Assembly: GCF_022829515.1 (NCBI RefSeq)
Contig: NZ_JAKSYL010000047.1
Span: 1 to 58,507, forward strand
Source of the DNA: Methylobacterium sp. J-048
GTDB taxonomy: Bacteria; Pseudomonadota; Alphaproteobacteria; Rhizobiales; Beijerinckiaceae
Length of the DNA stretch: 58,507 bases
Direction of reading: 5' to 3'
Positions 8,522-17,215 of the stretch are shown piece after piece. Both the position numbers and the translations under genes were made by a program. The notes under the pieces were generated by a model. That model made no database searches, had not been told where the DNA came from, and saw nothing but the letters and a program-made list of their open reading frames with translations. The first letter of the stretch is position 1; each line of letters begins with the position of its first letter.

Positions 8522-9847
8522 CTATTCAGGGCCGCGGTCGCTCCGGCGCAGGCTCTCCGGCATGGCGAACAGCAGGAGGGCGGCCGCCACCAGGCAAAGC
8601 GACCCGATTACGTAGAGGGCCGGCGTGGTGGACCCGGTCAGGTCCTTGACCCAGCCGACCATCACCGGGCTGACGATGCCGCCGAATTGCCCGAGCGTGT
8701 TGATCAGCGCGATGCCGCCGGCCGCGCCGACGCCGGTGACGAGCTTGGCCGGCAGGGTCCAGAAGGTCGGGATCGAGGCGACGATCCCGGCGCCCAGCAG
8801 CGCCAGCGCGATCATCAGCGGCACGATCTGCCGGTCGAACAGGCCGGCGGTGAAGAACCCGATGGCGGCGGCGATCGCCAGCCCGGCGACGAATTTCGGC
8901 CGCTCGCCGGAGGCGTCGGACAGGCGCCCGACCACCACCATGCTGATCGCGCCGCAGATGTAGGGAATCGCGGTCAGCAAGCCGACATAGGCAGCGCTGC
9001 TGCCGCTCGCGGTCTTGATCAGGTCCGGCCCCCAGAAATTCAGCCCGTAGGAGCCGATCTGGAGGAGGAAGTAGACCAGCCCGATCATCAGGAAGCCCGG
9101 CTGGCGGAGCGCGCCGAGGAGCGAATGGTCGCCGATCTCGCGGTTGTGGTGGGCGATCCGGGCGGACAGCAGCTCCTTTTCCGGCTGCGAGAGCCAGCGC
9201 GCGTCGGAGATCCGGTCGTCGAGGCGCATCAGCACCAGAACGCCGAGCACGAGGCAGGGCAGGCCGCCGGCCAGGAACAGCCATTGCCAGCCGGCGAGCC
9301 CGGCGACGCCGTTGAGGCCGCCGAGGATCAGGCCGGCCACCGGTGCCCCGACGATGCCCGAAAACGCCGAGGCCACGAACAGGAACGAGGTGATCCGCCC
9401 GCGATGCGAGGCCGGGAACCACAGGGTCAGGTAGTACAGGATGCCGGGCGCGAAGCCCGCCTCCATGGCGCCGATGATGAAGCGCAGCACGTAGAAGTGC
9501 CACTCGGTGCGGATGAAGATCATCAGCGCCGTGGCGATCCCCCAGGAGATCATGATCCGGGCGATCCAACGCCGTGCGCCGACCCGGTAGAGGAACAGGT
9601 TCGACGGCACCTCGAAGATGACGTAGCCGACCACGAACATGCTGGCGCCGAGCCCGTAGGCGACGTTGCTGAAGCCGAGATCGCTCTGCAGCTGGAACTT
9701 GGCGAAGCTGATGTTGATCCGGTCGAAGAACGCGAACAGGTAGCAGACCATGATCAGCGGCATCAGCCGCCACGCCACCTTCCGGACGATGCCGGCCTCG
9801 GTCACGTCCTCTGGGCGCGCGGGCGCGCCGGTCACCGCGATGGCCAT
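8522..9847 (-). CDS. MFS transporter, anion:cation symporter (ACS) family
   Basis: A 441-residue inner-membrane permease with about 12 hydrophobic segments. The first helix carries the ACS-type motif FDRINISFAKFQLQ, followed by GYVIFEVPSNLFLYRVGAR and ASHRGRITSFLF. Members import organic acids such as tartrate, glucarate, phthalate or hydroxyphenylacetate. ATG at 9847 follows a strong GGGAGGA site. It lies downstream of the HMG-CoA-lyase-like and CoA-transferase genes on the same strand, so it probably imports the substrate of that pathway. The substrate cannot be read from sequence. Confidence 0.9.
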   Translation of the reverse strand: MAIAVTGAPARPEDVTEAGIVRKVAWRLMPLIMVCYLFAFFDRINISFAKFQLQSDLGFSNVAYGLGASMFVVGYVIFEVPSNLFLYRVGARRWIARIMISWGIATALMIFIRTEWHFYVLRFIIGAMEAGFAPGILYYLTLWFPASHRGRITSFLFVASAFSGIVGAPVAGLILGGLNGVAGLAGWQWLFLAGGLPCLVLGVLVLMRLDDRISDARWLSQPEKELLSARIAHHNREIGDHSLLGALRQPGFLMIGLVYFLLQIGSYGLNFWGPDLIKTASGSSAAYVGLLTAIPYICGAISMVVVGRLSDASGERPKFVAGLAIAAAIGFFTAGLFDRQIVPLMIALALLGAGIVASIPTFWTLPAKLVTGVGAAGGIALINTLGQFGGIVSPVMVGWVKDLTGSTTPALYVIGSLCLVAAALLLFAMPESLRRSDRGPE

Positions 9848-9946
9848 GGTGTTCCTCCCTGGAGATGCCCGGCGGCCCGGTCGACCGGGGCCGGATGCGC
9901 GGGGCCGCCTTCGCTGGGCGGCTTGTTCGCGCGGCGTTTGTCGAAG

Positions 9947-10870
9947 TCAGGCGGCCCGGGGGACCGGATGCAGGTCGCAGGGCCGGCCGGCCTTGGCGAC
10001 CTGGCCGGGCACCGCGTGGCCGACCAGCCGCGGCAGGTCCCGCGACAGGGCGATCAGGGCCGGCAGGTCGAGGCCGGTGCGGATCCCCATCTCGTGGGCC
10101 ATGCTGACCAGATCCTCGGTGCAGATGTTGCCGGTGGCGCCCGGCGCGAACGGACAGCCGCCGAGGCCGCCCAGCGCCGCATCGAAGCGGCGCGCGCCCG
10201 CCTGCCAGGCGGCCAGCACGTTGGCGAGGCCGACACCGCGGGTGTTGTGGAAGTGCAGCGTCAGGTGCTCGGCCGGGACGATCTCCAGGACGCGGGCGAC
10301 GAGCCGCTCGACCTGGCGCGGATTGGCCATGCCGGTGGTGTCGGCGAGCGTCACGCCGGTGATGCCGAGCGTGCGATAACGCTCGACCTGCGCGACCACC
10401 TTGTCGACGGGCTGGTCGCCCTCGAACGGGCAGCCGAAGGCGGTCGCCACCGTGGCGTTGGTCAGGACCGACGCGCCCTTCACGGTCTCCATGATCCGGG
10501 CAAATCCCGCGATCGAGTCGTCCGGGCTCATGCCCATATTGGCGCGGTTGTGGGTCTCGCTAACCGAGGCGACGAGGTTGATCTCGTCGACCTTGGCGGC
10601 GAGCGCCCGCTCGGCGCCCTTCGGGTTCGGCACCAGAGCCACGTAGACCGTGCCGGGCCGGCGGTGGATCCCGGCGAACAGCTCGGCGGCGTCGCGCAAG
10701 GCCGGCACCGCCTTGGGCGAGACGAAGGACGAGACCTCGATCCGGGAGAAGCCGGCATCCGCGAGCGCGTCCACCAGGGCGATTTTCTCGGCGGTCTCGA
10801 CCCAGGCCGCCTCGATCTGGAGACCGTCGCGGGGCGCGACCTCCTGGACCAGCATCGTGTCGTCGCTCAT
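9947..10870 (-). CDS. hydroxymethylglutaryl-CoA lyase family protein
   Basis: A 307-residue TIM-barrel lyase that should split a 3-hydroxy-acyl-CoA such as HMG-CoA or citramalyl-CoA. Visible family landmarks are VAPRDGLQIE at the N-terminus (metal/catalytic Arg-Asp), HFHNTRG near residue 205 (metal-binding His pair), and GGLGGCPFAPGATGN near 232-246, the family signature with the active-site Cys. Its ATG overlaps the stop of the upstream CoA-transferase (ATGA), indicating translational coupling. The pair fits activation of a free dicarboxylate by CoA transfer and then cleavage. 3-Hydroxy-3-methylglutarate or citramalate are plausible substrates, by inference. Confidence 0.87.
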   Translation of the reverse strand: MSDDTMLVQEVAPRDGLQIEAAWVETAEKIALVDALADAGFSRIEVSSFVSPKAVPALRDAAELFAGIHRRPGTVYVALVPNPKGAERALAAKVDEINLVASVSETHNRANMGMSPDDSIAGFARIMETVKGASVLTNATVATAFGCPFEGDQPVDKVVAQVERYRTLGITGVTLADTTGMANPRQVERLVARVLEIVPAEHLTLHFHNTRGVGLANVLAAWQAGARRFDAALGGLGGCPFAPGATGNICTEDLVSMAHEMGIRTGLDLPALIALSRDLPRLVGHAVPGQVAKAGRPCDLHPVPRAA

Positions 10871-12060
10871 TTCACGGCTCCCGCGTCGCGCAGCGTCTGG
10901 ATCGCGGTCGCGTCGAGACCGAGATCGGCCAGAACCGCGTCGGTATGGGCGCCGAGCGCCGGCCCCTGCCAGCGCACCGCCCCGGGGGTGCCCGAGAGCT
11001 TCGGCACGATGCCAGGCATCTTCACCTGCGTGCCGCCGGGCAGCTCCGCCTGGAGGATCATGTCGCGGGCCTGGTAGTGCGGGTCGGCGACGATGTCGGC
11101 GACCGAGTAGATCCGCCCGGCCGGCACGTCAGCGGCGTCGAGGGCGGCCAGGGCGTCGTCGACGCTCCTTGCCTTCGACCAGTCGCCGATCACGCCGTCG
11201 AGCATGGCGGCGTGCTGCGATCGGCCGTCGTTCGAGCGCATCCGCGGGTCCGCGGCGAGGTCGGGGCGGCCGATGGCCTTCATCAGCCGGCGGAAGATCG
11301 GATCGCTGTTGCCCGCGATCACGACGAAGCCGCCATCCTGGGTCGGGTAGGTGTTGGAGGGAGTGATGCCGGGCAGCGCGCCGCCGGTGCGGGTGCGGAT
11401 CTCGCCGAGCAGGTCGTATTCCGGGACCAGGCTCTCCATGACGTTGAACACGCTTTCGACCAGCGAGACGTCCACCACCTGCCCGGCGCCCCCATTCACC
11501 TTGACGTTGAGGATCGACATCAGCGCGCCGATGACGCCGTGGAGCGAGGCCAGGGTGTCGCCGATGCTGACGCCGACCCGGGCCGGGGGGCTGTCCGGGG
11601 AGCCGGTGGTGTAGCGCAGCCCGCCCATGGCCTCGCCGATGGCGCCGAAGCCCGGCCGGTCGCGGTACGGCCCGGTCTGGCCGTAACCGGAGATGCGCAC
11701 CATCGTCAGCTTGGGGTTGAGGGAAGAGAGCACATCCCAACCGAGACCCAGCTTCTCGAGGCCGCCGGGACGAAAATTCTCGACCACGACGTCGGCGCTC
11801 GCGGCGAGGCGCTTGATGATGTCGAGCCCGTCCGTCGTCTTCAGGTTGACCGCGATCGACTTCTTGTTGCGCGACTGGAGATACCACCACAGCGAGGTGT
11901 CGCCGTGCATCTTGCGCCAAGTGCGCAGGGGGTCGCCGCCCTCGGGCGACTCGACCTTGATCACCTCGGCACCGAACTCGGCCAGGAGCTTGGTGGCGAA
12001 GGGTGCGGCGATGAGCTGGCCGAGTTCCAGCACGCGGATCCCGCTGAGCGGACCTGACAC
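10867..12060 (-). CDS. class III CoA-transferase (CaiB/BaiF family)
   Basis: A 397-residue family III CoA-transferase, which moves CoA between acids through an aspartyl-CoA thioester. The N-terminus IRVLELGQLIAAPFATKLLAEFGAEVIKVE is diagnostic. The likely catalytic Asp is D168 in RVGVSIGDTL. The start is GTG at 12060, about nine bases after GGGAG. It overlaps the HMG-CoA-lyase-like gene by four bases. Succinyl-CoA is the likely donor by analogy with SUGCT-type enzymes. The LysR regulator upstream on the same strand is the likely controller. Confidence 0.9.
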   Translation of the reverse strand: MSGPLSGIRVLELGQLIAAPFATKLLAEFGAEVIKVESPEGGDPLRTWRKMHGDTSLWWYLQSRNKKSIAVNLKTTDGLDIIKRLAASADVVVENFRPGGLEKLGLGWDVLSSLNPKLTMVRISGYGQTGPYRDRPGFGAIGEAMGGLRYTTGSPDSPPARVGVSIGDTLASLHGVIGALMSILNVKVNGGAGQVVDVSLVESVFNVMESLVPEYDLLGEIRTRTGGALPGITPSNTYPTQDGGFVVIAGNSDPIFRRLMKAIGRPDLAADPRMRSNDGRSQHAAMLDGVIGDWSKARSVDDALAALDAADVPAGRIYSVADIVADPHYQARDMILQAELPGGTQVKMPGIVPKLSGTPGAVRWQGPALGAHTDAVLADLGLDATAIQTLRDAGAVK

Positions 12061-12165
12061 TGTCGTTCTCTCCCTGTCTTTGCAGGAAAGATACGACCAG
12101 CAGTTGGGCGATGTCCAAACGTTATGCGCCAGCCTGCGTTCTCCTCAGGCGAACGCAGGCGTCGT

Positions 12166-13134
12166 TCAGCCTCCGGCCGTGCGCAGATGGTCGAGAAGCA
12201 GGGCGGCGGCGGGCGGCAGGGCGCCGGGGCGGACCACCAAGGTGAGCGTCCGCGTGGCCCACGGGTCGGTCAGCGGCACCGCGGCGAGCCGCATCTGCGG
12301 CCCGAGCAGGGCGTAGACCCCTTCGGGGATCGTGCCGAGGCCCATCCCGGCCTGGGCCATCCGGCAGATTCCGTCGAAGCTCGGCACGTGGATCCGCAGG
12401 CGTAGCGGGCGCCCGAGGCGGCGAGCCTCGTCCCGCAGGGCCGCGTAGATCGAACTCTCGACGTGCAGGCCGACGTGATCGTAGTCGAGGGTGTCGGCAA
12501 GGGCGATTGCGGCACGCCCGCTCAGCGGATGGTCGGCCGGCATCACCAGGACCAGACGGTCGCCGCGATACGGATAGGCGGTGAGCGAGCGGGTATCGGT
12601 GCCGCCGGCACAGATCCCGAGATCGGCCACACCCTCCTCGACACCGAGCACCACGCCGCCGCTCGGCCGCTCGGCGAGATCCACCCGGATCCGCTCCTGC
12701 GCGGCGAGGAACGCCTGGAGATCCTCGGGCAGGAACTGCACGATCGCCGAGAGGTTGGCGAGCATCCGCACGAAGCCGCGCACGCCATGCGCGTGCTCGG
12801 CGAGTTCGAGCGCCATCTGCTCCGCGCTCGCCAGCATCCGGCGGGTATGGTGCAGCAGGGTCTCGCCGGCCGGCGTCGGACGCATCCCCCGGGGCTCGCG
12901 GGTGAGCAGGGTGCAGCCCAGCGCGTGCTCCAGCTCGGCCAGGCGCTTGCTCACCGCCGAGGGCGCGATGGCGGCCCGCCGGGCCGCGCCGTTGAGCGTC
13001 CCCGCCTCGCAGATCGCCGCGAACAGACGCAGCGTCTTGAGGTCGAGGCGGCTCACGGTCGCCGCGGTCAGAGGCGTCTCGGGAATGCTCAGGATCCTTT
13101 CTTCGCGGTCTCCTGGGGGCCGCGCCAGTCCCAC
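12166..13134 (-). CDS. LysR-family transcriptional regulator
   Basis: A LysR regulator with its winged helix-turn-helix near residues 30-90 (LKTLRLFAAICEAGTLNGAARRAAIAPSAVSKRLAELE) and an effector domain to the C-terminus. It lies upstream of and collinear with the CoA-transferase/lyase/permease genes and probably senses their substrate. The start is uncertain: GTG at 13134 gives 322 residues, CTG at 13092 (after AAAGGA, overlapping the upstream stop as CTGA) gives 308, and GTG at 13056 gives 296, closest to the usual family N-terminus. Confidence 0.88.
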   Translation of the reverse strand: MGLARPPGDREERILSIPETPLTAATVSRLDLKTLRLFAAICEAGTLNGAARRAAIAPSAVSKRLAELEHALGCTLLTREPRGMRPTPAGETLLHHTRRMLASAEQMALELAEHAHGVRGFVRMLANLSAIVQFLPEDLQAFLAAQERIRVDLAERPSGGVVLGVEEGVADLGICAGGTDTRSLTAYPYRGDRLVLVMPADHPLSGRAAIALADTLDYDHVGLHVESSIYAALRDEARRLGRPLRLRIHVPSFDGICRMAQAGMGLGTIPEGVYALLGPQMRLAAVPLTDPWATRTLTLVVRPGALPPAAALLLDHLRTAGG

Positions 13135-13538
13135 GCGCCGACCGGCTGGCCGTACGCGCCGTGGCCGAGCTTCGCTCCCTGCCGGTTGACCAGGCCGAAG
13201 CGCAGCACCGCCTGCTCCAGGAAGTCGATGGCGTCGACGAGATGCGTCCGGGCCGCAGCGGTCGCGTCCTCACCCTCCTCGACGGGGGTCTCGGCGAGGT
13301 TCACCGCGGCGATCAGCACCCGGTCGCGCTCCTCCTCGATCCGCCGGTCGCGCTCGACATGGCCACGGACTTTCGCGTCGAACGCCTCGATCATCGACCA
13401 GGGCAGCGCATCCTTGTCGACCGGCGCCCGGAAGGCCAGCGCGTGGCGCCGCGCCGCCGCGGCGGCGGCCCTGACATGGTTGGCGAGTTCGGCATCCATC
13501 CCGGGTCTCCGTGCGGTCTCAACGCTTGGATCAGGCAT
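13089..13538 (-). CDS. conserved hypothetical protein, helical
   Basis: A 149-residue acidic soluble protein from ATG at 13538, about seven bases after GGAAG. An internal ATG at 13499 is possible. It is predicted mostly helical, with charged heptad-like stretches (VRGHVERDRRIEEERDRVLIAAV and THLVDAIDFLEQAVLRFGLV) and a Trp-rich tail (GAWDWRG). No domain is recognised. Its end overlaps the start of the LysR gene, so the two may be co-transcribed. Confidence 0.65.
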   Translation of the reverse strand: MPDPSVETARRPGMDAELANHVRAAAAAARRHALAFRAPVDKDALPWSMIEAFDAKVRGHVERDRRIEEERDRVLIAAVNLAETPVEEGEDATAAARTHLVDAIDFLEQAVLRFGLVNRQGAKLGHGAYGQPVGAWDWRGPQETAKKGS

Positions 13539-13709
13539 CGTCGTCTTCCGAAAGCCGGCAACCGCCGCTCGGGACGCGGCGTGCGTATGATCTCTCGAAC
13601 GCGCGCCCATCCCGCCCGTTGCCGGGGCTCTTACCTTGACAAGGCGCGCCCTTATCTCTCGGAACTGTGATCGGTGTACCGGGCCTCGCCCGGACGGGAG
13701 TACCCCTGA

Positions 13710-14345
13710 ATGGTCTCGATGCTGAACGCCGGCGCCCTGCGCCCGACATCCGCGGCGGCGCGCCTTCTCGGCGCGCTCACGATCCTCCTGGTCGCCACCG
13801 GGCTCTCCGGCTGCGGCGCGATCAACCGCGTGCCGACCCTGGAGGAACAGGCCAAGTCGTCCTGGAGCGAGGTGCAGAACCAGTACCAGCGCCGGGCCGA
13901 CCTGATCCCGAACTTGGTCGAGACCGTGAAGGGCTACGCCCAGCAGGAGAAAGACGTGCTGATCGGCGTCACCGAGGCCCGGGCCAAGGCGTCGCGCGTG
14001 AAGGTCGACGCCTCGACGGTGAGCGACCCGCAGAAGTTCAAAGAGTTCCAGGACGCCCAGAACCAGCTCTCCGGGGCGCTCGGGCGCCTGCTGGTCACGG
14101 TGGAGAAATACCCCGACCTGAAGTCCAACCAAAACTTCCTCGTCCTGCAATCGCAGCTCGAAGGCACCGAGAACCGCATCGCCGTGGCGCGGCGCGACTA
14201 TATCGGCGCGGTCCAGGCCTACAACACCGAGCTACGCACCATCCCGGGCCGCTGGATCGCCGCGATCCTGTACCCCGAGGCCAAGCCGATGGAGACGTTC
14301 TCGGCGACCCCCAATGCCGACCGGCCGCCGAACGTGAAGTTCTAG
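13710..14345 (+). CDS. lemA: LemA family lipoprotein
   Basis: A 211-residue protein with a lipoprotein signal (LVATGLSGCG, lipobox Cys near residue 35), followed by the helical LemA domain: RVPTLEEQAKSSWSEVQNQYQRRADLIPNLVETVKGYA and YNTELRTIPGRWIA. It probably sits in the membrane facing the periplasm. Its function is not established, but LemA genes are commonly next to TPM-domain genes, as here. ATG at 13710 follows GGGAG by about nine bases. Confidence 0.93.
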   Translation: MVSMLNAGALRPTSAAARLLGALTILLVATGLSGCGAINRVPTLEEQAKSSWSEVQNQYQRRADLIPNLVETVKGYAQQEKDVLIGVTEARAKASRVKVDASTVSDPQKFKEFQDAQNQLSGALGRLLVTVEKYPDLKSNQNFLVLQSQLEGTENRIAVARRDYIGAVQAYNTELRTIPGRWIAAILYPEAKPMETFSATPNADRPPNVKF

Positions 14346-14375
14346 AGGCGGCGCGTTTCAATGCGGCTCTCGTAG

Positions 14376-15188
14376 ATGCGCCTCATGGGCCTGAGCACCG
14401 GGACGCTGGTGCGGCTGTTCCTCGCGCTGGTCGTCCTGTTCGCGTGCCTGGCGGTCTACGCGTTCGGGGCGCTCGCGGCCGACCTGACCTTCCCGCCGCT
14501 CACCGGCCGCGTGGTCGATGGCGCCGGCATCCTGACACCGGATCAGCGCACGGCCCTGGAGGCCAAGCTGAAGGCGCACGAGGACAAGACCTCGGACCAG
14601 GTCGTGGTGGCGACCGTGCCCGATCTCCAGGGCACGACCATCGAGGATTATGCCAACCGGCTGCTCCGCGCATGGAAGCTCGGGCAGGCCAAGACCAACA
14701 ACGGCGCCCTGCTGCTGGTGGCGCCGAGCGAGCGCAAGGTGCGGATCGAGGTCGGCTACGGCCTCGAAGGCGCGCTCACCGACGCGCTGTCCCGGGTGAT
14801 CATAGCGAGCGCGATCACGCCGCGGTTCAAGACCGGCGATTATTACGGCGGGATCGATGCCGGGATCGACGGGATTCTCGGGATCCTGTCGGGGGATGCG
14901 CAGGAGTGGCAGCGCAAGCCGCAGGTCCGCGCCGACGAGGTCGATCCCACGCAGGTCGCACTCTTCGTCATTCTGTTCCTGGTCGTGCTGTTCGTGGCCT
15001 GGCGCATGAACCGCGGAGGTGGCGGCCCCGGGGGTCGCTCGGCCGGGCGCGGCGGAGGCATCGTGTTCCTGCCCGGCCCCGGATCGGGCGGATGGAGCGG
15101 CGGCTTCTCGGATGGCGGCTCGTCCGGCGGCGGCTTTTCCGGCGGGGGCGGCTCGTCGGGCGGCGGGGGAGCCTCGGGTGACTGGTAG
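14376..15188 (+). CDS. TPM-domain membrane protein, YgcG family
   Basis: A 270-residue protein with an N-terminal signal/membrane segment (residues ~8-33). A TPM domain follows (~38-180): LTGRVVDGAGILTPDQRTALEAKL, then NNGALLLVAPSERKVRIEVGYGLEG. A second transmembrane helix lies at ~200-217. The C-terminus is about 50 residues of almost pure Gly/Ser, usual for this family. The TPM domain probably faces the periplasm. TPM proteins have been linked to phosphatase activity in plants and to envelope roles in bacteria. It overlaps the next gene by 11 bases. Confidence 0.9.
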   Translation: MRLMGLSTGTLVRLFLALVVLFACLAVYAFGALAADLTFPPLTGRVVDGAGILTPDQRTALEAKLKAHEDKTSDQVVVATVPDLQGTTIEDYANRLLRAWKLGQAKTNNGALLLVAPSERKVRIEVGYGLEGALTDALSRVIIASAITPRFKTGDYYGGIDAGIDGILGILSGDAQEWQRKPQVRADEVDPTQVALFVILFLVVLFVAWRMNRGGGGPGGRSAGRGGGIVFLPGPGSGGWSGGFSDGGSSGGGFSGGGGSSGGGGASGDW

Positions 15189-15810
15189 GATCGTGGACGT
15201 GCTCTCCCCGGAGGCGCGCGAACGCCTCGCCGCGGCGGTGTCCCGGGCCGAAGCCGGCACATCCGGCGAGATCGTCGTGATGATCAGCCGGCGCGCGGGC
15301 GCCTACCGCTCGGTGGTGCTGCTCACGGCCCTGATCGCCGCGCTGATCCTGCCCTGGCCGCTGATCGCGCTGACCGGGTGGAGCGCCACCGCGATCCTGC
15401 TGGCGCAGGCCGCACTCGTGGCCGCGATCCTGGCGGCCAGCCAAAGCGCGCGGCTGCGCCTCGCCCTGGTGCCGCGCCGGCTGCGCAGCGCCCGGGCCCG
15501 CGAGGCCGGGCAGCGGGCGTTCTGGTCCCGCGGCCTGAGCCGCACCCAATCCCGCACCGGCGTGCTGCTCTACCTGTCGCTGGCCGAGCGCCACGCCGAG
15601 ATCGTCACGGATCTCGGCGTGCTGCAGCGCATCCCGGCGCAATCCTGGGACGGGATCCTGGCCGACCTTACCCGCGCCCTGGCGCGGGGCGAGATCGAGG
15701 GCGGCCTGACCGTGGCGGTCGAGCGCATCGGCGCCTGCCTGGCCGAGCATCTCCCGGCCGGTCCGCACGATCCGGACGAATTGCCGAACCGGGTGATCGT
15801 CGCGGATTAG
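15178..15810 (+). CDS. second TPM-domain membrane protein (COG3762 type)
   Basis: A 210-residue protein starting at GTG 15178 inside the end of the previous gene, a translationally coupled arrangement. The TPM domain begins at once (VDVLSPEARERLAAAVSRAEAGTSGEIVVMISRRAG). It is interrupted by two hydrophobic segments (~45-90) and resumes with RTGVLLYLSLAERHAEIVTDLGV, the layout of the COG3762 TPM subgroup. With LemA and the upstream YgcG-type protein it forms a three-gene envelope unit whose biochemical role is unknown. Confidence 0.88.
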   Translation: MTGRIVDVLSPEARERLAAAVSRAEAGTSGEIVVMISRRAGAYRSVVLLTALIAALILPWPLIALTGWSATAILLAQAALVAAILAASQSARLRLALVPRRLRSARAREAGQRAFWSRGLSRTQSRTGVLLYLSLAERHAEIVTDLGVLQRIPAQSWDGILADLTRALARGEIEGGLTVAVERIGACLAEHLPAGPHDPDELPNRVIVAD

Positions 15811-15831
15811 CCCCGCGTCCGGAGACCGAGC

Positions 15832-16347
15832 CTAGCCACGGGTCCGCCGAAGCGCCGCCATGGCCTCGTCGGGCGAGGCGTCGCAGCCCGCCGGCACGAC
15901 CAACTTCACGGCCAGTTCGTGCGGCGTCGCCGCCCCGTTCAGTCCCAGAACGGCGCCCGCCCGGCGCATGAAATACAGGACGCTCAGCTGCATAGCGGCC
16001 CGGGGGCCTTCGAGGGTCCAGCCCCGATAGACGTAGACGACGCGGTCATTCGGATCACGCGGCGCCGCCAGCGACGTGTCGGTACCGTGGGGCGAGGGCT
16101 CGACGAAATCGGCCGTCACCGGCAGCGGGCAGGCGCCGGTCCAGACCGCCCGGCGCCCAGCCTCGGCGCGCGGCAGGACCACACCGGCCCCGAGATTGAC
16201 CGCCGCAGCCTCGACGCCCGGCTCCGGGGCCGTCACACCCTTTCCATAGGCCTGGACCCGCATCGCCACCGACAGGGCGAGCAGCAGGCACAGGGCGGCG
16301 AACCCCGCGCGGTCGGCCTGTCTCAGGCGGGTCGCGTGACCGGGCAT
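15832..16347 (-). CDS. small membrane-anchored partner of the exosortase
   Basis: A 171-residue protein starting at ATG 16347, inside the last 25 bases of the exosortase gene, so translation is coupled. One N-terminal hydrophobic segment (residues ~14-30, FAALCLLLALSVAM) acts as signal or anchor. The rest is extracytoplasmic, with Cys73 and Cys155 that could form a disulfide, and a FVEPSPHGTDTSLAAPRDPNDRVVYVYRGW segment. The position resembles that of EpsI-like companions in other exosortase loci, though I see no clear EpsI motif. No other function is recognised. Confidence 0.75.
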   Translation of the reverse strand: MPGHATRLRQADRAGFAALCLLLALSVAMRVQAYGKGVTAPEPGVEAAAVNLGAGVVLPRAEAGRRAVWTGACPLPVTADFVEPSPHGTDTSLAAPRDPNDRVVYVYRGWTLEGPRAAMQLSVLYFMRRAGAVLGLNGAATPHELAVKLVVPAGCDASPDEAMAALRRTRG

Positions 16348-17207
16348 GGCGTCCTCTCGACATGGACCACGATCGGCAGCAGCGAGGCCGCCACGGAGAC
16401 GAGCGCCACGGTGACCGAGCCGGCCCCGTCGTGCCAGTACCGATAAGCCTCCGCGGAGGGCAGCATCGCCAGGATCCGGGCGATGTTGATCGCCACCACC
16501 AGGACGCCGCTCATCCCCAGGACTCCGAGCGCCCCGTGGCTGGCCGGTCGGCCGGCGATCTTGAGCACGCACAGCCAGATCAAGGCCGCCAGCGACAGGT
16601 TGTGGAAGGCCGAGCAGCCCTCCAGCATGACGATCGACCAGTCGGGGCGGGCACTGAGATAGACACCGCTCGTCTGCAGGCCGGGAAAAACGAAGCGCCC
16701 GACCCAGGCCATCACGGCGACCTCGAACGGCTCGATGGCGGGGTAGAACAGCTTGAAGACCAGCTTGCTCCACAATTCGCAGAACGACAGGGCGAGCCAG
16801 ATTTGCCCGAGATCGGCGAGCAGGCGGTCCTGCGAGCGCCGGGCGAGAAGCCACGCCGCAGCCAGCGTCATGCCGGCATAGACCGCGTGGGGCTCGGGCA
16901 GGAACCAGGTCAGCGCGCAGGCAAGCAGGACGGCGAGATCGGTCCGCGTCGGCGTCGGCCGACGGTGCCGCGCCGCGAAGAGGATCGCCGCCGTGGCCAG
17001 GGTGGCGAACACCTCGCCGAGCTTGAGCTCGACGAGGCGTTGGAGACCCGGGTCGGGTTCGAGCAGCAGGCGCTGCGACGCGGCGGAGATCGTTGTGCCG
17101 CAGCCGAAGATCAAAAGACTCCAAGTCGCGACGTGGACGGGCGGATTCGCGGCGCGCACCGCCTCGGTCGGCCCGCCCCTGCCGCGCCCTGTCAGCACCC
17201 CGGCCAT
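16323..17207 (-). CDS. exosortase (EpsH/Xrt-like) family transpeptidase
   Basis: A polytopic membrane protein of 294 residues from ATG 17207. A TTG at 17219 would add four. About eight hydrophobic segments carry the exosortase catalytic triad: Cys198 in MLEGCSAFHN, Arg244 in AINIARIL, and His259 in YWHDGAGS (ATG numbering). Exosortases cleave a C-terminal sorting signal and transfer the substrate to an envelope anchor or release it. The gene lies 8 bases after the stop of a secreted protein with a PEID-hydrophobic-Arg tail, the evident substrate, and overlaps a small membrane partner. The three genes form a self-contained cassette. Assignment to a named exosortase subfamily is not possible by eye. 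Confidence 0.82.
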   Translation of the reverse strand: MAGVLTGRGRGGPTEAVRAANPPVHVATWSLLIFGCGTTISAASQRLLLEPDPGLQRLVELKLGEVFATLATAAILFAARHRRPTPTRTDLAVLLACALTWFLPEPHAVYAGMTLAAAWLLARRSQDRLLADLGQIWLALSFCELWSKLVFKLFYPAIEPFEVAVMAWVGRFVFPGLQTSGVYLSARPDWSIVMLEGCSAFHNLSLAALIWLCVLKIAGRPASHGALGVLGMSGVLVVAINIARILAMLPSAEAYRYWHDGAGSVTVALVSVAASLLPIVVHVERTPCPVTRPA

Positions 17208-17215
17208 CCGGGCGC

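Noticed and set aside
8687..11077. A 796-codon open frame on the + strand
   Set aside because: It is antisense to the MFS and HMG-CoA-lyase-like genes and composed of Arg/Ala/Gly/Pro-rich low-complexity sequence, a by-product of high GC.
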